Assembly: GCA_023434665.1 (NCBI GenBank)
Contig: JAEYSM010000062.1
Location: 19,789-83,788, forward strand
Length of the DNA: 64,000 bases
Reading direction: 5' to 3'
Origin: Bacteroidota bacterium
Lineage (GTDB): Bacteria; Bacteroidota; Bacteroidia; Bacteroidales; Lentimicrobiaceae
Part shown: positions 36,093 to 44,917 of the stretch, in pieces
Position numbering within the stretch: the first letter of the stretch is position 1
Layout of the letters: the number at the start of each line of letters is the position of its first letter
Notes under the pieces: generated by a model
Told to the model about the DNA's origin: nothing
The model's input: only the letters and a program-made list of their open reading frames with translations
Databases searched by the model: none
Translations under genes and position numbers: made by a program

Positions 36093-37553
36093 TTAATATC
36101 CCGGATTCTGTACCAGTTTTGTATTGTTATCAAGTTCAGATTGCGGGATTGGGAACCAAAGCCTGTCTTCGTTAATAGGATAATTTAATGGTTGACCGTC
36201 GCGGCCTGTTACATTACTCATCACATCGAGAGCCCTTCCGGTTCTCATGAGATCGAACCAACGATGTCCCTCAAAAGCAAGCTCCATACGACGTTCTCTG
36301 GCAATAATATCACGCATTTGATCCTGTGAACCTGCCGAAACCGGAGCAAGGTCAACACGCTCACGTATCTGATTCACAAGGTCAGCAGCACCATTCTGGT
36401 CACCCGTTTCATTCAGAGCTTCTGCTCTGAGGAGTAGAATATCAGCAAGTCGCAGGAAAATGTAATTCTGCGGGCTTGGGCTTGAAATATCTCTGTATTT
36501 ATAGGCAAATGGGAATGAAGCGGATGGCCAATAGGGATCGCTCCACTTACCAGATACATCCTGGAAACTAATTGTAGAATTCAGCCTTATCTCATCACCC
36601 TGCGATTCAAAGAGTTGCACCAAATCATTTGATGGAGTATTAAACTTCTTCCAGTCGGTTCCAAGAAACATACTTGCTCCCCAGTTACCTGAACTTGAAG
36701 TGCCTTCATAATTAATTTCAAAGATAGCTTCAGCCGAATTTTCATGCTCACCATCCCACAACCAATCATATTCCGGCAATAAGCTGTAAGGTCCGTTTAT
36801 AACCTTACTGGTATATTCCAGCACTTTATCCCACTCATGAGGTTCTTTGGTGGCATATACTTTTGCCAGCATGGCATTTGCAGCACCCTGTGTAACAAAT
36901 CCTTTATTCGAGGAGTTAATAGGTGTTGTTTCCGCAGCTAGCTCAAGGTCACTGATAATCTGTGCATATACTTCTTCTTTCGGAGCCCTTGCGGGGAACA
37001 TAATCGGATATATAGAATCAAGAATGTCAATGCTAACAGTCTGGATTTCTACTAACTGCAAAGGGACGTCGCCCCACAACTGCACTAACTGGAAGTAATG
37101 GAAGGCTCTGATAAATGATGCTTCCCCTTTAATCTCAGCTTTTCGTTGCGCTGAAAGGTCAGTAACATCATCCACATTATTGATGACTTCATTCGACCGG
37201 CCGATGGTTCCATAAAGATATGCCCAATCGCGGCTGATATTTGAATTTATTGCATCTATCCTAAACTCGTCTATCTGGAAGTTGGCTGGATTATCTGCTC
37301 CGGCATAAGCATCATCAGATCTTGCGTCAGAATTCACAAAGTAATCCAATTCCCAGTACTCATTTCTGAATTCAGCATATACACCTGCTAAAGCGGCCTC
37401 CGCTTCAGCTCCCGAAGCATAAACTGAAGAATCAGATGATGCATTGTCAACTGCAATACCTTGTGAAATAGGCCTTACATCAAGGAAATCTTCACAAGAC
37501 ACCATTGAAACCGCAATTGAACCTGCTATAAGGATATTAATTATCTTTTTCAT
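36093..37553 (-). CDS. SusD/RagB-type glycan-binding lipoprotein (second PUL)
   Basis: From MKKIINILIAG the product has 486 residues: lipobox VSC (Cys20), SusD N-terminus CEDFLDVRPISQG, helical core (GEASFIRAFHYFQLVQLW), and the C-terminal ERRMELAFEGHRWFDLMRTG and LWFPIPQSELDNNTKL. It partners the SusC gene immediately upstream (10 bp between stop and this start). The ATG at 37553 is preferred because upstream codons overlap the SusC 3' end and would break the signal peptide. Confidence 0.95.
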   Translation of the reverse strand: MKKIINILIAGSIAVSMVSCEDFLDVRPISQGIAVDNASSDSSVYASGAEAEAALAGVYAEFRNEYWELDYFVNSDARSDDAYAGADNPANFQIDEFRIDAINSNISRDWAYLYGTIGRSNEVINNVDDVTDLSAQRKAEIKGEASFIRAFHYFQLVQLWGDVPLQLVEIQTVSIDILDSIYPIMFPARAPKEEVYAQIISDLELAAETTPINSSNKGFVTQGAANAMLAKVYATKEPHEWDKVLEYTSKVINGPYSLLPEYDWLWDGEHENSAEAIFEINYEGTSSSGNWGASMFLGTDWKKFNTPSNDLVQLFESQGDEIRLNSTISFQDVSGKWSDPYWPSASFPFAYKYRDISSPSPQNYIFLRLADILLLRAEALNETGDQNGAADLVNQIRERVDLAPVSAGSQDQMRDIIARERRMELAFEGHRWFDLMRTGRALDVMSNVTGRDGQPLNYPINEDRLWFPIPQSELDNNTKLVQNPGY

Positions 37554-37563
37554 TTTTCCCTCC

Positions 37564-40485
37564 TTAGAAATTAACGTTAACACCAAAAATTATTGAACGG
37601 GCCTGCGGATAAGTACCATAATCTATGCCAAGTTCAACGGCACTTGCACCATAAGCATTAACTTCAGGATCAAACCCACTGTAATTGGTAAAGGTGAGCA
37701 AATTTTCACCTGTTATGTAAACAGATAAGTTTTGGATGAAACGGTAGTTTTCAAGCAATCTGTAAGATAAGGTTGCTGATTTGAGTCGTAAGTACGAACC
37801 ATCTTCAATGAATCGTGAAGAGTTACGAACATTATCAAGATTGCCAAAGCGTGCTCTTGGAATATCAGTATTAGGATTTTCTGGCGTCCAACGATCGAGT
37901 ACTGCTACCGATTGGTTCTTGCTGTCGAACATTCCTTCAAGGTCAACTCTCGTGGCATTGAAAATATCATTGCCATAGCTTCCCTGGAAGAACAAGCTGA
38001 AATCAAACCTATTATAACTGAAAGTATTTGTGAGACCAAAGGTAAAGTCAGGCTGACCTGAGCCTATCACAGTACGGTCACCGGTATCGAAAATTCCATT
38101 TCCATTCACATCACGGTATATGATATCACCTGTTTCAGGATCCACACCATCCGAAATATAACCATAGAAAGAACCAAGCGCTAAACCTTCTCTTACGATA
38201 GATACATCCTGATTATTACTGTATATTCTTCCAAAGTAATAAACATCAGTATAATCGAGAGATATTACCTCATTGGTATTAAAACTCATGTTGAGGTCGG
38301 TAGCCCATTTAAAAGTTCTGTCGAAATTGATTGATCTGATATTGAATTCAATTCCCTTATTTTCTATTTCACCTGCATTGGTTTGAATGGTGGTAATTGG
38401 CAGAGTATTCGATAAGCGAACATTTAACAGTACATCCTTAGTCCTTTTCTGGTATGCATCAAATGTAACTATAAGTCTTGCATTAAGCATGGTAAGGTCA
38501 AACCCGATATTTGTCTGCTCTGTTGTTTCCCATTTTAAGTCAGGGTTACCATAAGTTACTCTGGTACTGCCGGGTCCTGAAAGAGGTTCGCCAGGTATTG
38601 GGGTAATCCTGTTAAAGTTTATGAGTCCAAAACGAGCATAGTCGGGAATACCTTCCTGATTACCATTCACTCCCCAGCCTCCTCTTATCTTCAGGTCGTC
38701 AATAAAATTAAGTCCCTGCATAAAAGGCTCGGCGGATATACGCCAGCCGGCAGAGAACGAAGGCATTGTTCCCCATTGATTAGAGAGTTTTGATGACCCG
38801 TCGCGACGAATACTGGCTGTTAAGTAATATTTATCAGCATAATCATAAGCAATTCTTCCAAAAAAGGAAGCCAATGCCCATTCGCCAATATTGGTTCCCC
38901 CTGTTATGGTGTTTGCTGCGTATAATGTACGTACATTGGTATCAGAAGGGAAGTTGGTTCCTTCGAGGTAGGATTGGGAATATCTGGATTCCTGAATACT
39001 GCTTCCTATTAATCCCTCAATACTATGCTGATCAATGTTAGTGGAATAATTAAGTGTATTCTCCCATAGCCAAACTGATTGTATTGATTTATCAGCTCTT
39101 CCGATTCCATGATTTTGTCTTCCAAAATTTGTCATAAAGGGATCGAGGTAATAGTTCCACTCATGATTATTAAGATCAAGACCAAAGCGGGAATTGTATT
39201 TCAATCCCTTGATAATCTCAGCTTCAGCACTAACACTACCAAATAGTCGGCGGTCGATTGATTCCTGATCAGGTCCGAACATATATGCAATGGGGTTTTC
39301 CCATGAGGGTTGGAATGGATTTGGTGCATACTGTGTTCCATCCTGGTTGTATATGCTTAAAAACGGAGGAGTGTTGAGTGAACTCATTACAACTCCACCC
39401 CTTCCTGAACTCAGGTTGTCGGGTGTATCCTGTGTATTCAGATCAAGATAATTAATGCTGGTACTTATTTTCAACCAATTTGTCAGCTTATTATCAAGGT
39501 TCATTCTTATGCTATACCTGTCGAACCTTGCGGGTTTAATAATACCATTAACATTAAGATATCCACCCGATACAAAGTATTTTGATTTTTCATCACCACC
39601 CGAAACTGATATCTGATATGACTGAGTCTGTCCGGTACTAAACACCTTGTCGGTCCAGTCAGTGTAATCTGTCCATGCAGGCTCCCATGATCCTGGTTGA
39701 AGATCTTCCATCAAATCGCGGTACTGCTTTGTATTAAGCACATCTATGGTTTTCCTGATATTTGAAATTCCATAATAGGCATTAAAGTTGATAACAGGTT
39801 TACCTTCCTCGCCTCTTTTGGTAGTGATAATTACCACACCATTGGCTGCACGGGCTCCATAAATGGCGGCTGAGGAGGCATCTTTAAGAATACTCATCGA
39901 GGCTATATCGTTTGGGTTCAAGCCCCTTATATCAGTTGTTGGCACTCCGTCAACCACATAAAGAGGCTCATTACCTGCCAATACAGATGTTGCACCTCTT
40001 ACTCTGACTGATAAAGTTGATCCAGGTTTCCCGGATGGCTGCGTTACCTGAACTCCTGCAGCTTTTCCTTGCAGTGCCTGGGCTGCAGAAGTGATAGGCC
40101 TGTCGCGGAAAGCTTCATCATCAACTGTAACCACCGCTGTAGTCAGGTCTTTCTTTTGTTGAACACCGTATCCAATAACAACTACTTCGTTGAGTTCGGT
40201 GAGTTCTTCGGCAAGTATTACATTAATTACATTCTGGTTCCCTATTACTACCTCCTGGGTAGTAAAACCAATAAAGCTGAATCGTAATGTACCTTGTGTG
40301 GCTGTCAATGAATACTTCCCATCAAGATCAGTGATGGCACCTGTACCGGTACCCACCAGGAGAACTGTTACACCCGGTATGGGTTGCCCGGAAGCATCAG
40401 TCACCGTTCCTGTTATTACTCTTCCCTGTGACCACACAGTAAGAGTAAACAGGGATAATAACATTAGTGTAATTAACCTTTTCAT
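37564..40485 (-). CDS. SusC-type TonB-linked glycan importer (second PUL)
   Basis: The 973-residue product has a signal peptide (cut near VWS-Q), a carboxypeptidase-regulatory-like domain (about 22-96), and a plug containing VRVRGATSVLAGNEPLYVVDG and MSILKDASSAAIYGARAANG. A barrel ends in RSIIFGVNVNF. It sits between GH16 (44 bp upstream) and SusD, so it should import beta-glucan oligosaccharides. It is shorter than the SusC at 26322-29414 and clearly distinct in sequence, so the two loci are not a recent duplication. Confidence 0.95.
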   Translation of the reverse strand: MKRLITLMLLSLFTLTVWSQGRVITGTVTDASGQPIPGVTVLLVGTGTGAITDLDGKYSLTATQGTLRFSFIGFTTQEVVIGNQNVINVILAEELTELNEVVVIGYGVQQKKDLTTAVVTVDDEAFRDRPITSAAQALQGKAAGVQVTQPSGKPGSTLSVRVRGATSVLAGNEPLYVVDGVPTTDIRGLNPNDIASMSILKDASSAAIYGARAANGVVIITTKRGEEGKPVINFNAYYGISNIRKTIDVLNTKQYRDLMEDLQPGSWEPAWTDYTDWTDKVFSTGQTQSYQISVSGGDEKSKYFVSGGYLNVNGIIKPARFDRYSIRMNLDNKLTNWLKISTSINYLDLNTQDTPDNLSSGRGGVVMSSLNTPPFLSIYNQDGTQYAPNPFQPSWENPIAYMFGPDQESIDRRLFGSVSAEAEIIKGLKYNSRFGLDLNNHEWNYYLDPFMTNFGRQNHGIGRADKSIQSVWLWENTLNYSTNIDQHSIEGLIGSSIQESRYSQSYLEGTNFPSDTNVRTLYAANTITGGTNIGEWALASFFGRIAYDYADKYYLTASIRRDGSSKLSNQWGTMPSFSAGWRISAEPFMQGLNFIDDLKIRGGWGVNGNQEGIPDYARFGLINFNRITPIPGEPLSGPGSTRVTYGNPDLKWETTEQTNIGFDLTMLNARLIVTFDAYQKRTKDVLLNVRLSNTLPITTIQTNAGEIENKGIEFNIRSINFDRTFKWATDLNMSFNTNEVISLDYTDVYYFGRIYSNNQDVSIVREGLALGSFYGYISDGVDPETGDIIYRDVNGNGIFDTGDRTVIGSGQPDFTFGLTNTFSYNRFDFSLFFQGSYGNDIFNATRVDLEGMFDSKNQSVAVLDRWTPENPNTDIPRARFGNLDNVRNSSRFIEDGSYLRLKSATLSYRLLENYRFIQNLSVYITGENLLTFTNYSGFDPEVNAYGASAVELGIDYGTYPQARSIIFGVNVNF

Positions 40486-40529
40486 AGATTGTTGATTTGG
40501 TTTATATTTTCGATCATTAAAAATTCTTT

Positions 40530-41318
40530 CTAATTTGAATACACTCTAACATAATCAACTTCCATCCGTACTTTCTGCAAATTTGGGTCGATTCCGTTCT
40601 TTAATCCATCGGATTCAAGATTCGGATCACTTCCAAGGTTTCCACCCATTGCAATATTCATAATGATAAAGAATGGATCATCGAAAGGCCAGGTTTCCTC
40701 GTTTCTTACTTCTGGTTCATAAGTATAGTACAATTTACCATCAACGCTGAATTCTATCTTTTTGTCTGTTCTATTGGCTTCATAGGTGTGGAATTCTGAA
40801 TCGAAATCGGGCACTTCGATATAGCCAACATAATCGGTATCGCCAAAGCTATGCCTTGAGTGCAAAGCACACTGTACAATTCCCGGTCGTTTACCAATAT
40901 GTTCCATAACATCAATTTCCCCGCAATCAGGCCATCCAATAGTATCTGCACTCTCCCCTAAGAGCCATAAAGCAGGCCATGTACCTGATCCTGCAGGTAA
41001 TTTGGCTCTATAAACAATCTTACCATGCGTAAAGTTGTATTTGCCTTTACTTAATAATCTCGCTGATGTCCATTTTCCATTTTCCTTAATTGCTTCTATA
41101 ATAAGAACGCCATTTTCACGACGTGCATTTTTCAAATCACTTGTATAGTTTTGAATCTCATTATTACCCCAGCCACTATCGCCAAGATCAAACGACCACC
41201 AGGTTGAGTCAGGTGCACCGGAACCATCAAACTCATCACTCCAGATAAGATTGTCATTTCTATTAGAACAGGCGGTAACAACCAGGAGTAACATAAAGGA
41301 TACAAGTAGTTTCATCAT
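40530..41318 (-). CDS. GH16 beta-1,3-glucanase lipoprotein (second PUL)
   Basis: The 262-residue product is a single GH16 domain behind a lipoprotein signal (lipobox TAC, Cys17). The catalytic motif is CGEIDVMEHIG (Glu134, Asp136, Glu139), with GSGTWPALWLLG before and FSVDGKLYYTYEPE after. It lacks the extra N-terminal Ig domain of the GH16 at 25158-26273. A laminarin-type beta-1,3-glucan is the likely substrate. It lies between the PKD surface protein and SusC; the hairpin at 41344-41373 upstream probably reduces its transcription relative to the surface protein. Confidence 0.93.
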   Translation of the reverse strand: MMKLLVSFMLLLVVTACSNRNDNLIWSDEFDGSGAPDSTWWSFDLGDSGWGNNEIQNYTSDLKNARRENGVLIIEAIKENGKWTSARLLSKGKYNFTHGKIVYRAKLPAGSGTWPALWLLGESADTIGWPDCGEIDVMEHIGKRPGIVQCALHSRHSFGDTDYVGYIEVPDFDSEFHTYEANRTDKKIEFSVDGKLYYTYEPEVRNEETWPFDDPFFIIMNIAMGGNLGSDPNLESDGLKNGIDPNLQKVRMEVDYVRVYSN

Positions 41319-41343
41319 TGCATATATTTAATTAAAAAAATAA

Positions 41344-41373
41344 GAGTGAGAGCATAAAAATGCATTCTCACTC
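41344..41373 (-). terminator. Intra-operon terminator/attenuator after the surface glycan-binding protein
   Basis: Stem GAGTGAGA/TCTCACTC plus GCAT/ATGC with a 2-nt bulge (41344-41355, 41360-41373), followed on the minus strand by TTATTTTTTTAATT. Only about 25 bp separates it from the GH16 start, too little for a promoter, so partial read-through is likely. Confidence 0.75.
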
Positions 41374-41399
41374 CTATTTTTCTCAAACGTTATCGTTTA

Positions 41400-43124
41400 T
41401 TATCTTTCTAGTATTACTGACCAAGAAGAACCACCGCTATGATCACCGGTGATGTCAACGGTTACAAATAGATACTCTTTATCGCCTGCATTTGCATAAC
41501 CAAGAACCTCATATCTGTTAGTGTTTACACCTCCGTTAGGAACAGTAGCATCTCCAGCATTTTCACCACCATAATAACCTTTATAGAATCCAATAAATGG
41601 AGCATTAGGTGTTTCGCCTTGTGTTAAGGTGATAACAGGATTGGTTTCAAATGTCAGCTCATAAGAGTGAACTGCTGATAAGAATGGGAAGTCCATTAGT
41701 GCTAATTCAGCATCAGTATAACAACCGGGTGTACCGCCCATCCATCCATCGTGACGAGCATCACCATTGGTCTTATATTCATAAACGCCACCTTCGCTAA
41801 AGATAAACTCATCATTCATCATACATGCCCATGATCCACCTTCCTGCATATCAGCAAATGGAACTTGCCACCAATCGGCACCACCTAAACCGGAACCTAC
41901 AAATACTGAAACCGGGGCCATACGGATTTTCCATGGATCACCAATCAGCATTTCGTTGGTTAATGTAGTTTGAGTCAGGAATAAAAATCTGGAAGCAGTA
42001 GCAATTCCGTTTGCATTTGTTGCTGTCAGGGTGATATTGTATGGGCCTTCAGCAGCATAAGTATGAGTTGGGTTGGCTTCTGTAGAAGTTTGACCGTCAC
42101 CAAAATCCCAAAGGTAACTATCAGCGTTTGTGGTATTGTTAGTGAATGTAAGTGTTAAACCACTGATTGTATAATCAAATGAAGCTGATGGAACCGGACC
42201 TGGAATTGGAGGCTCGTCAGCTGGGTTTGGATAATGAACAAGGACAAATCTCCAGTGTGCCGGTGTATCGCCTGCCATATATGAAGTCTGAACAATTAGA
42301 GTATCAGCAGTTGTTCCTTCTTCTAACTTAATAATTTTATAAGTAACAGACTCCTGTGGTGTTGTAACTTCACCTGAAGTAGCAGCTTTTGAGAGGCCTA
42401 AATATGCACCTGTTCCAGTCACTGTAAGCATATCACCATCCATTGACCAGGTGTGATTTCCATTACCCCAGGCACTCAGATCCTCATTGTTTGGCCCAAT
42501 CATGTTATCAGTTGAAGCACAGGTATTTTCAATATCAGGATGATAAACACCACCTTCTGCCCAAAAATCACCTTTTGCATCAAAAATCATTGTTCCATCA
42601 GGATTGAATTTCCACTCATCATTTAACATACAAACCCTGTTTGCAAGTTCTTCCTGTAAACCATAAGCCCACCAGATCTGCCATGGGTCATCCGGTCCTA
42701 CTTCAAGAGGATACCTTCCGGTTGAAACGTCACGTATTAATTTCCAGGTTTTACCATTATCTCCTGCGAGAACCTCCAGTAAAGCACCTGTATTAACTAC
42801 AGCAACTTGCTGCGTAACATCGTCAGAGCCACCGGCATTAGTAGCAGTTAATTTTACTGAATAAGTACCTTCTTCAGCATAAGTGTGAGTTGGATTGGCA
42901 TCAGTTGATTCTTCGCCATCACCAAATTCCCACTTCAGGGATGTTTGATTTTTTGATGTACTGGTAAACTTGATTGTCATTGGATCATCGGCATCCACTT
43001 CATAAGTGAAACCTGCGATAACTTCCTGTACATCATCATCACCATCATCTTTCTTACATGAGGAGATAACAGTAACAGCCAGGAGAGCAATCAATACCCA
43101 GCTTAATTTGAATGTCTGTTTCAT
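41400..43124 (-). CDS. Surface glycan-binding lipoprotein with two PKD domains
   Basis: The 574-residue lipoprotein (lipobox SSC, Cys23) contains two copies of the same module: a PKD domain (about 36-112 and 311-388, with WEFGDGEESTDANPTHTY and WDFGDGQTSTEANPTHTY) followed by a beta-sandwich of about 170 residues (CMLNDEWKFNPDG versus CMMNDEFIFSEGG). PKD-type proteins in laminarin loci of marine Bacteroidota act as surface glycan-binding proteins that capture polysaccharide for the GH16 and SusCD. The gene leads the operon behind the promoter at 43192-43223. No catalytic residues are evident, which favours binding. Confidence 0.88.
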   Translation of the reverse strand: MKQTFKLSWVLIALLAVTVISSCKKDDGDDDVQEVIAGFTYEVDADDPMTIKFTSTSKNQTSLKWEFGDGEESTDANPTHTYAEEGTYSVKLTATNAGGSDDVTQQVAVVNTGALLEVLAGDNGKTWKLIRDVSTGRYPLEVGPDDPWQIWWAYGLQEELANRVCMLNDEWKFNPDGTMIFDAKGDFWAEGGVYHPDIENTCASTDNMIGPNNEDLSAWGNGNHTWSMDGDMLTVTGTGAYLGLSKAATSGEVTTPQESVTYKIIKLEEGTTADTLIVQTSYMAGDTPAHWRFVLVHYPNPADEPPIPGPVPSASFDYTISGLTLTFTNNTTNADSYLWDFGDGQTSTEANPTHTYAAEGPYNITLTATNANGIATASRFLFLTQTTLTNEMLIGDPWKIRMAPVSVFVGSGLGGADWWQVPFADMQEGGSWACMMNDEFIFSEGGVYEYKTNGDARHDGWMGGTPGCYTDAELALMDFPFLSAVHSYELTFETNPVITLTQGETPNAPFIGFYKGYYGGENAGDATVPNGGVNTNRYEVLGYANAGDKEYLFVTVDITGDHSGGSSWSVILER

Positions 43125-43191
43125 GGTTTTTTAGTTGGTTTTAATTGAACTTTGATTATTTATTCGTGAAAATATAAGCTTTTCTTGGTGA

Positions 43192-43223
43192 CAAATATAC
43201 TTTTGAATACCACTATTAACAAA
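43192..43223 (-). promoter_or_regulatory. Promoter of the second beta-glucan PUL
   Basis: Minus strand: TTTG (43223-43220), 20 bp, TATATTTG (43199-43192). Leader about 60 nt. It is a near-perfect consensus, unlike the first PUL, which suggests this locus needs less activation. Confidence 0.7.
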
Positions 43224-43457
43224 CAATTTGTTAATTATCTTGTAGTAATCATTAAAAACACTTCTGAACTCAAATAAAAATAGCCTATAAATCGTTAAAT
43301 TAAGATGCTTATCTTTTATAGATGGTTGCATTGATAGTTGCACAAGCTTATATTTTTTCCTTATGCAATTCTAATGCTAATATACAAACAGAATTGTTAT
43401 GTATCTCATTCCTTCGCTTTTTTTTATTGTATATTTACACTCAAAAACATAACGACT

Positions 43458-44912
43458 ATGAAAGTTTTTAAAGCCCTTATGCTGACTATACTGTGTCTTT
43501 CGGTGGTTTTTACTGCCTACTCACAAAGAAAGACAATATCGTATGCTCCACAAACTAAGACATTAACAATTTATTCTACTGCTCAAAATACCGACCTTCG
43601 TTTAACACAAATTGGCCAGGAAAGTTTTACAAATTTCGGACAACCACTTGAAACACAGATATGTGTGTTTGTCGATCCGTCAAAAACATTTCAGGAATTT
43701 ATTGGCATCGGAGGTGCAATAACCGATGCATCGGCTGAAGTTTTTGCCAAGCTACCCAAAGCAAAACAGGAAGAAGTACTTAATGCTTATTACAGCAAAG
43801 AAAAAGGTATAGGCTACAATTTGATAAGGACAACCATTCATAGCTGTGACTTTTCAAGCGGAAGTTATACCTATATTAATGATGGCGATAAGAATCTGAA
43901 ATCTTTCAATATCGATCACGATAAACAATTCAGGTTACCTCTCATTAAGCAGGCACTTCAGTTAACCGGCGATATCCCTGTTTATGCCAGTCCATGGAGT
44001 CCTCCGGCTTTTATGAAGGATAATCAAAACATGCTTCAAGGTGGCAAGCTATTACCCGAATTCTATCAGCCATGGGCAAATTACTTTGTAAAATTTATTC
44101 AGGCTTATGAAAAAGAAGGAGTTCCTATTTGGGGAATTACCATCCAGAATGAACCAATGGCAAGACAAACCTGGGAAAGTTGCATCTGGACAGCCGAAGA
44201 AGAAAGAGATTTCCTTGTTAAGAACCTCGGTCCCACCATGCACAAAGCAGGATTTCAGGATAAGAAAATTATTATGTGGGATCACAATCGTGACATTATA
44301 TACCAAAGAGTTCAGACGTATTTTAAAGACCCGGAAGTTGCAAAATATGCCTGGGGAATTGGGTTCCACTGGTATGAAGACTGGAGTGGAGGCGATCCAA
44401 TGTTTGAAAACCTCAGGAGAGTTCACGAAGCTTACCCTGACATGAAGCTCATTTTTACTGAGGGAACAGCCGAAGACTTTAACCCGGCTGAATATGATAT
44501 GTGGTCACTTGGCGAAGAATATGGCGAATCTATGATCCACGACTTTAATAATGGGGCTGTTGCATGGACTGACTGGAATATTCTGCTGGATGAGAAAGGT
44601 GGCCCAAACCATGTTGGCAATTTCTGCTTCGCACCCATACATGCCGATACTCAAACAGGTGAAGTCAGGTATGTCAACTCATATTATTACATTGGCCATT
44701 TCTCGAAATTCATACAACCAGGTGCCAAGAGGATAATCGCTTCACCTAGTCGCAGCCAGTTGCTTTCAACTGCATTTCTGAATCCTGACGGTACGGTGGT
44801 AGTTATTGTTATGAATCCAACTGAAAAAGAAACTGATTACTTTTTATGGATCGACGGACAAGCCGCTCCGGTAAAAAGTATGCCCCATAGTATTTCAACA
44901 CTCGTATACTAA
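43458..44912 (+). CDS. GH30-family glucosidase, secreted
   Basis: From MKVFKALMLT the product has 484 residues with a signal peptide (cut near AYS-Q) and no lipobox. GH30 marks are FQEFIGIGGAITDASAEVFA, YASPWSPPAFMKDN, acid/base Glu232 in IQNEPMARQTWES and nucleophile Glu335 in LIFTEGTAED. The clade with YNLIRTTIHSCDFS and GGPNHVGNFC resembles glucosylceramidase-type GH30_1 or beta-1,6-glucanase GH30_3; I cannot choose by eye. It is divergent from the second PUL and is followed after 5 bp by a GT39-like gene. The open frame extends 120 bp upstream but has no signal peptide there. Confidence 0.9.
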   Translation: MKVFKALMLTILCLSVVFTAYSQRKTISYAPQTKTLTIYSTAQNTDLRLTQIGQESFTNFGQPLETQICVFVDPSKTFQEFIGIGGAITDASAEVFAKLPKAKQEEVLNAYYSKEKGIGYNLIRTTIHSCDFSSGSYTYINDGDKNLKSFNIDHDKQFRLPLIKQALQLTGDIPVYASPWSPPAFMKDNQNMLQGGKLLPEFYQPWANYFVKFIQAYEKEGVPIWGITIQNEPMARQTWESCIWTAEEERDFLVKNLGPTMHKAGFQDKKIIMWDHNRDIIYQRVQTYFKDPEVAKYAWGIGFHWYEDWSGGDPMFENLRRVHEAYPDMKLIFTEGTAEDFNPAEYDMWSLGEEYGESMIHDFNNGAVAWTDWNILLDEKGGPNHVGNFCFAPIHADTQTGEVRYVNSYYYIGHFSKFIQPGAKRIIASPSRSQLLSTAFLNPDGTVVVIVMNPTEKETDYFLWIDGQAAPVKSMPHSISTLVY

Positions 44913-44917
44913 TAAAT

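Noticed and set aside
43338..43457. Longer N-terminus of the plus-strand GH30
   Set aside because: The upstream 40 residues lack signal-peptide character and would hide the true signal peptide that begins at 43458.
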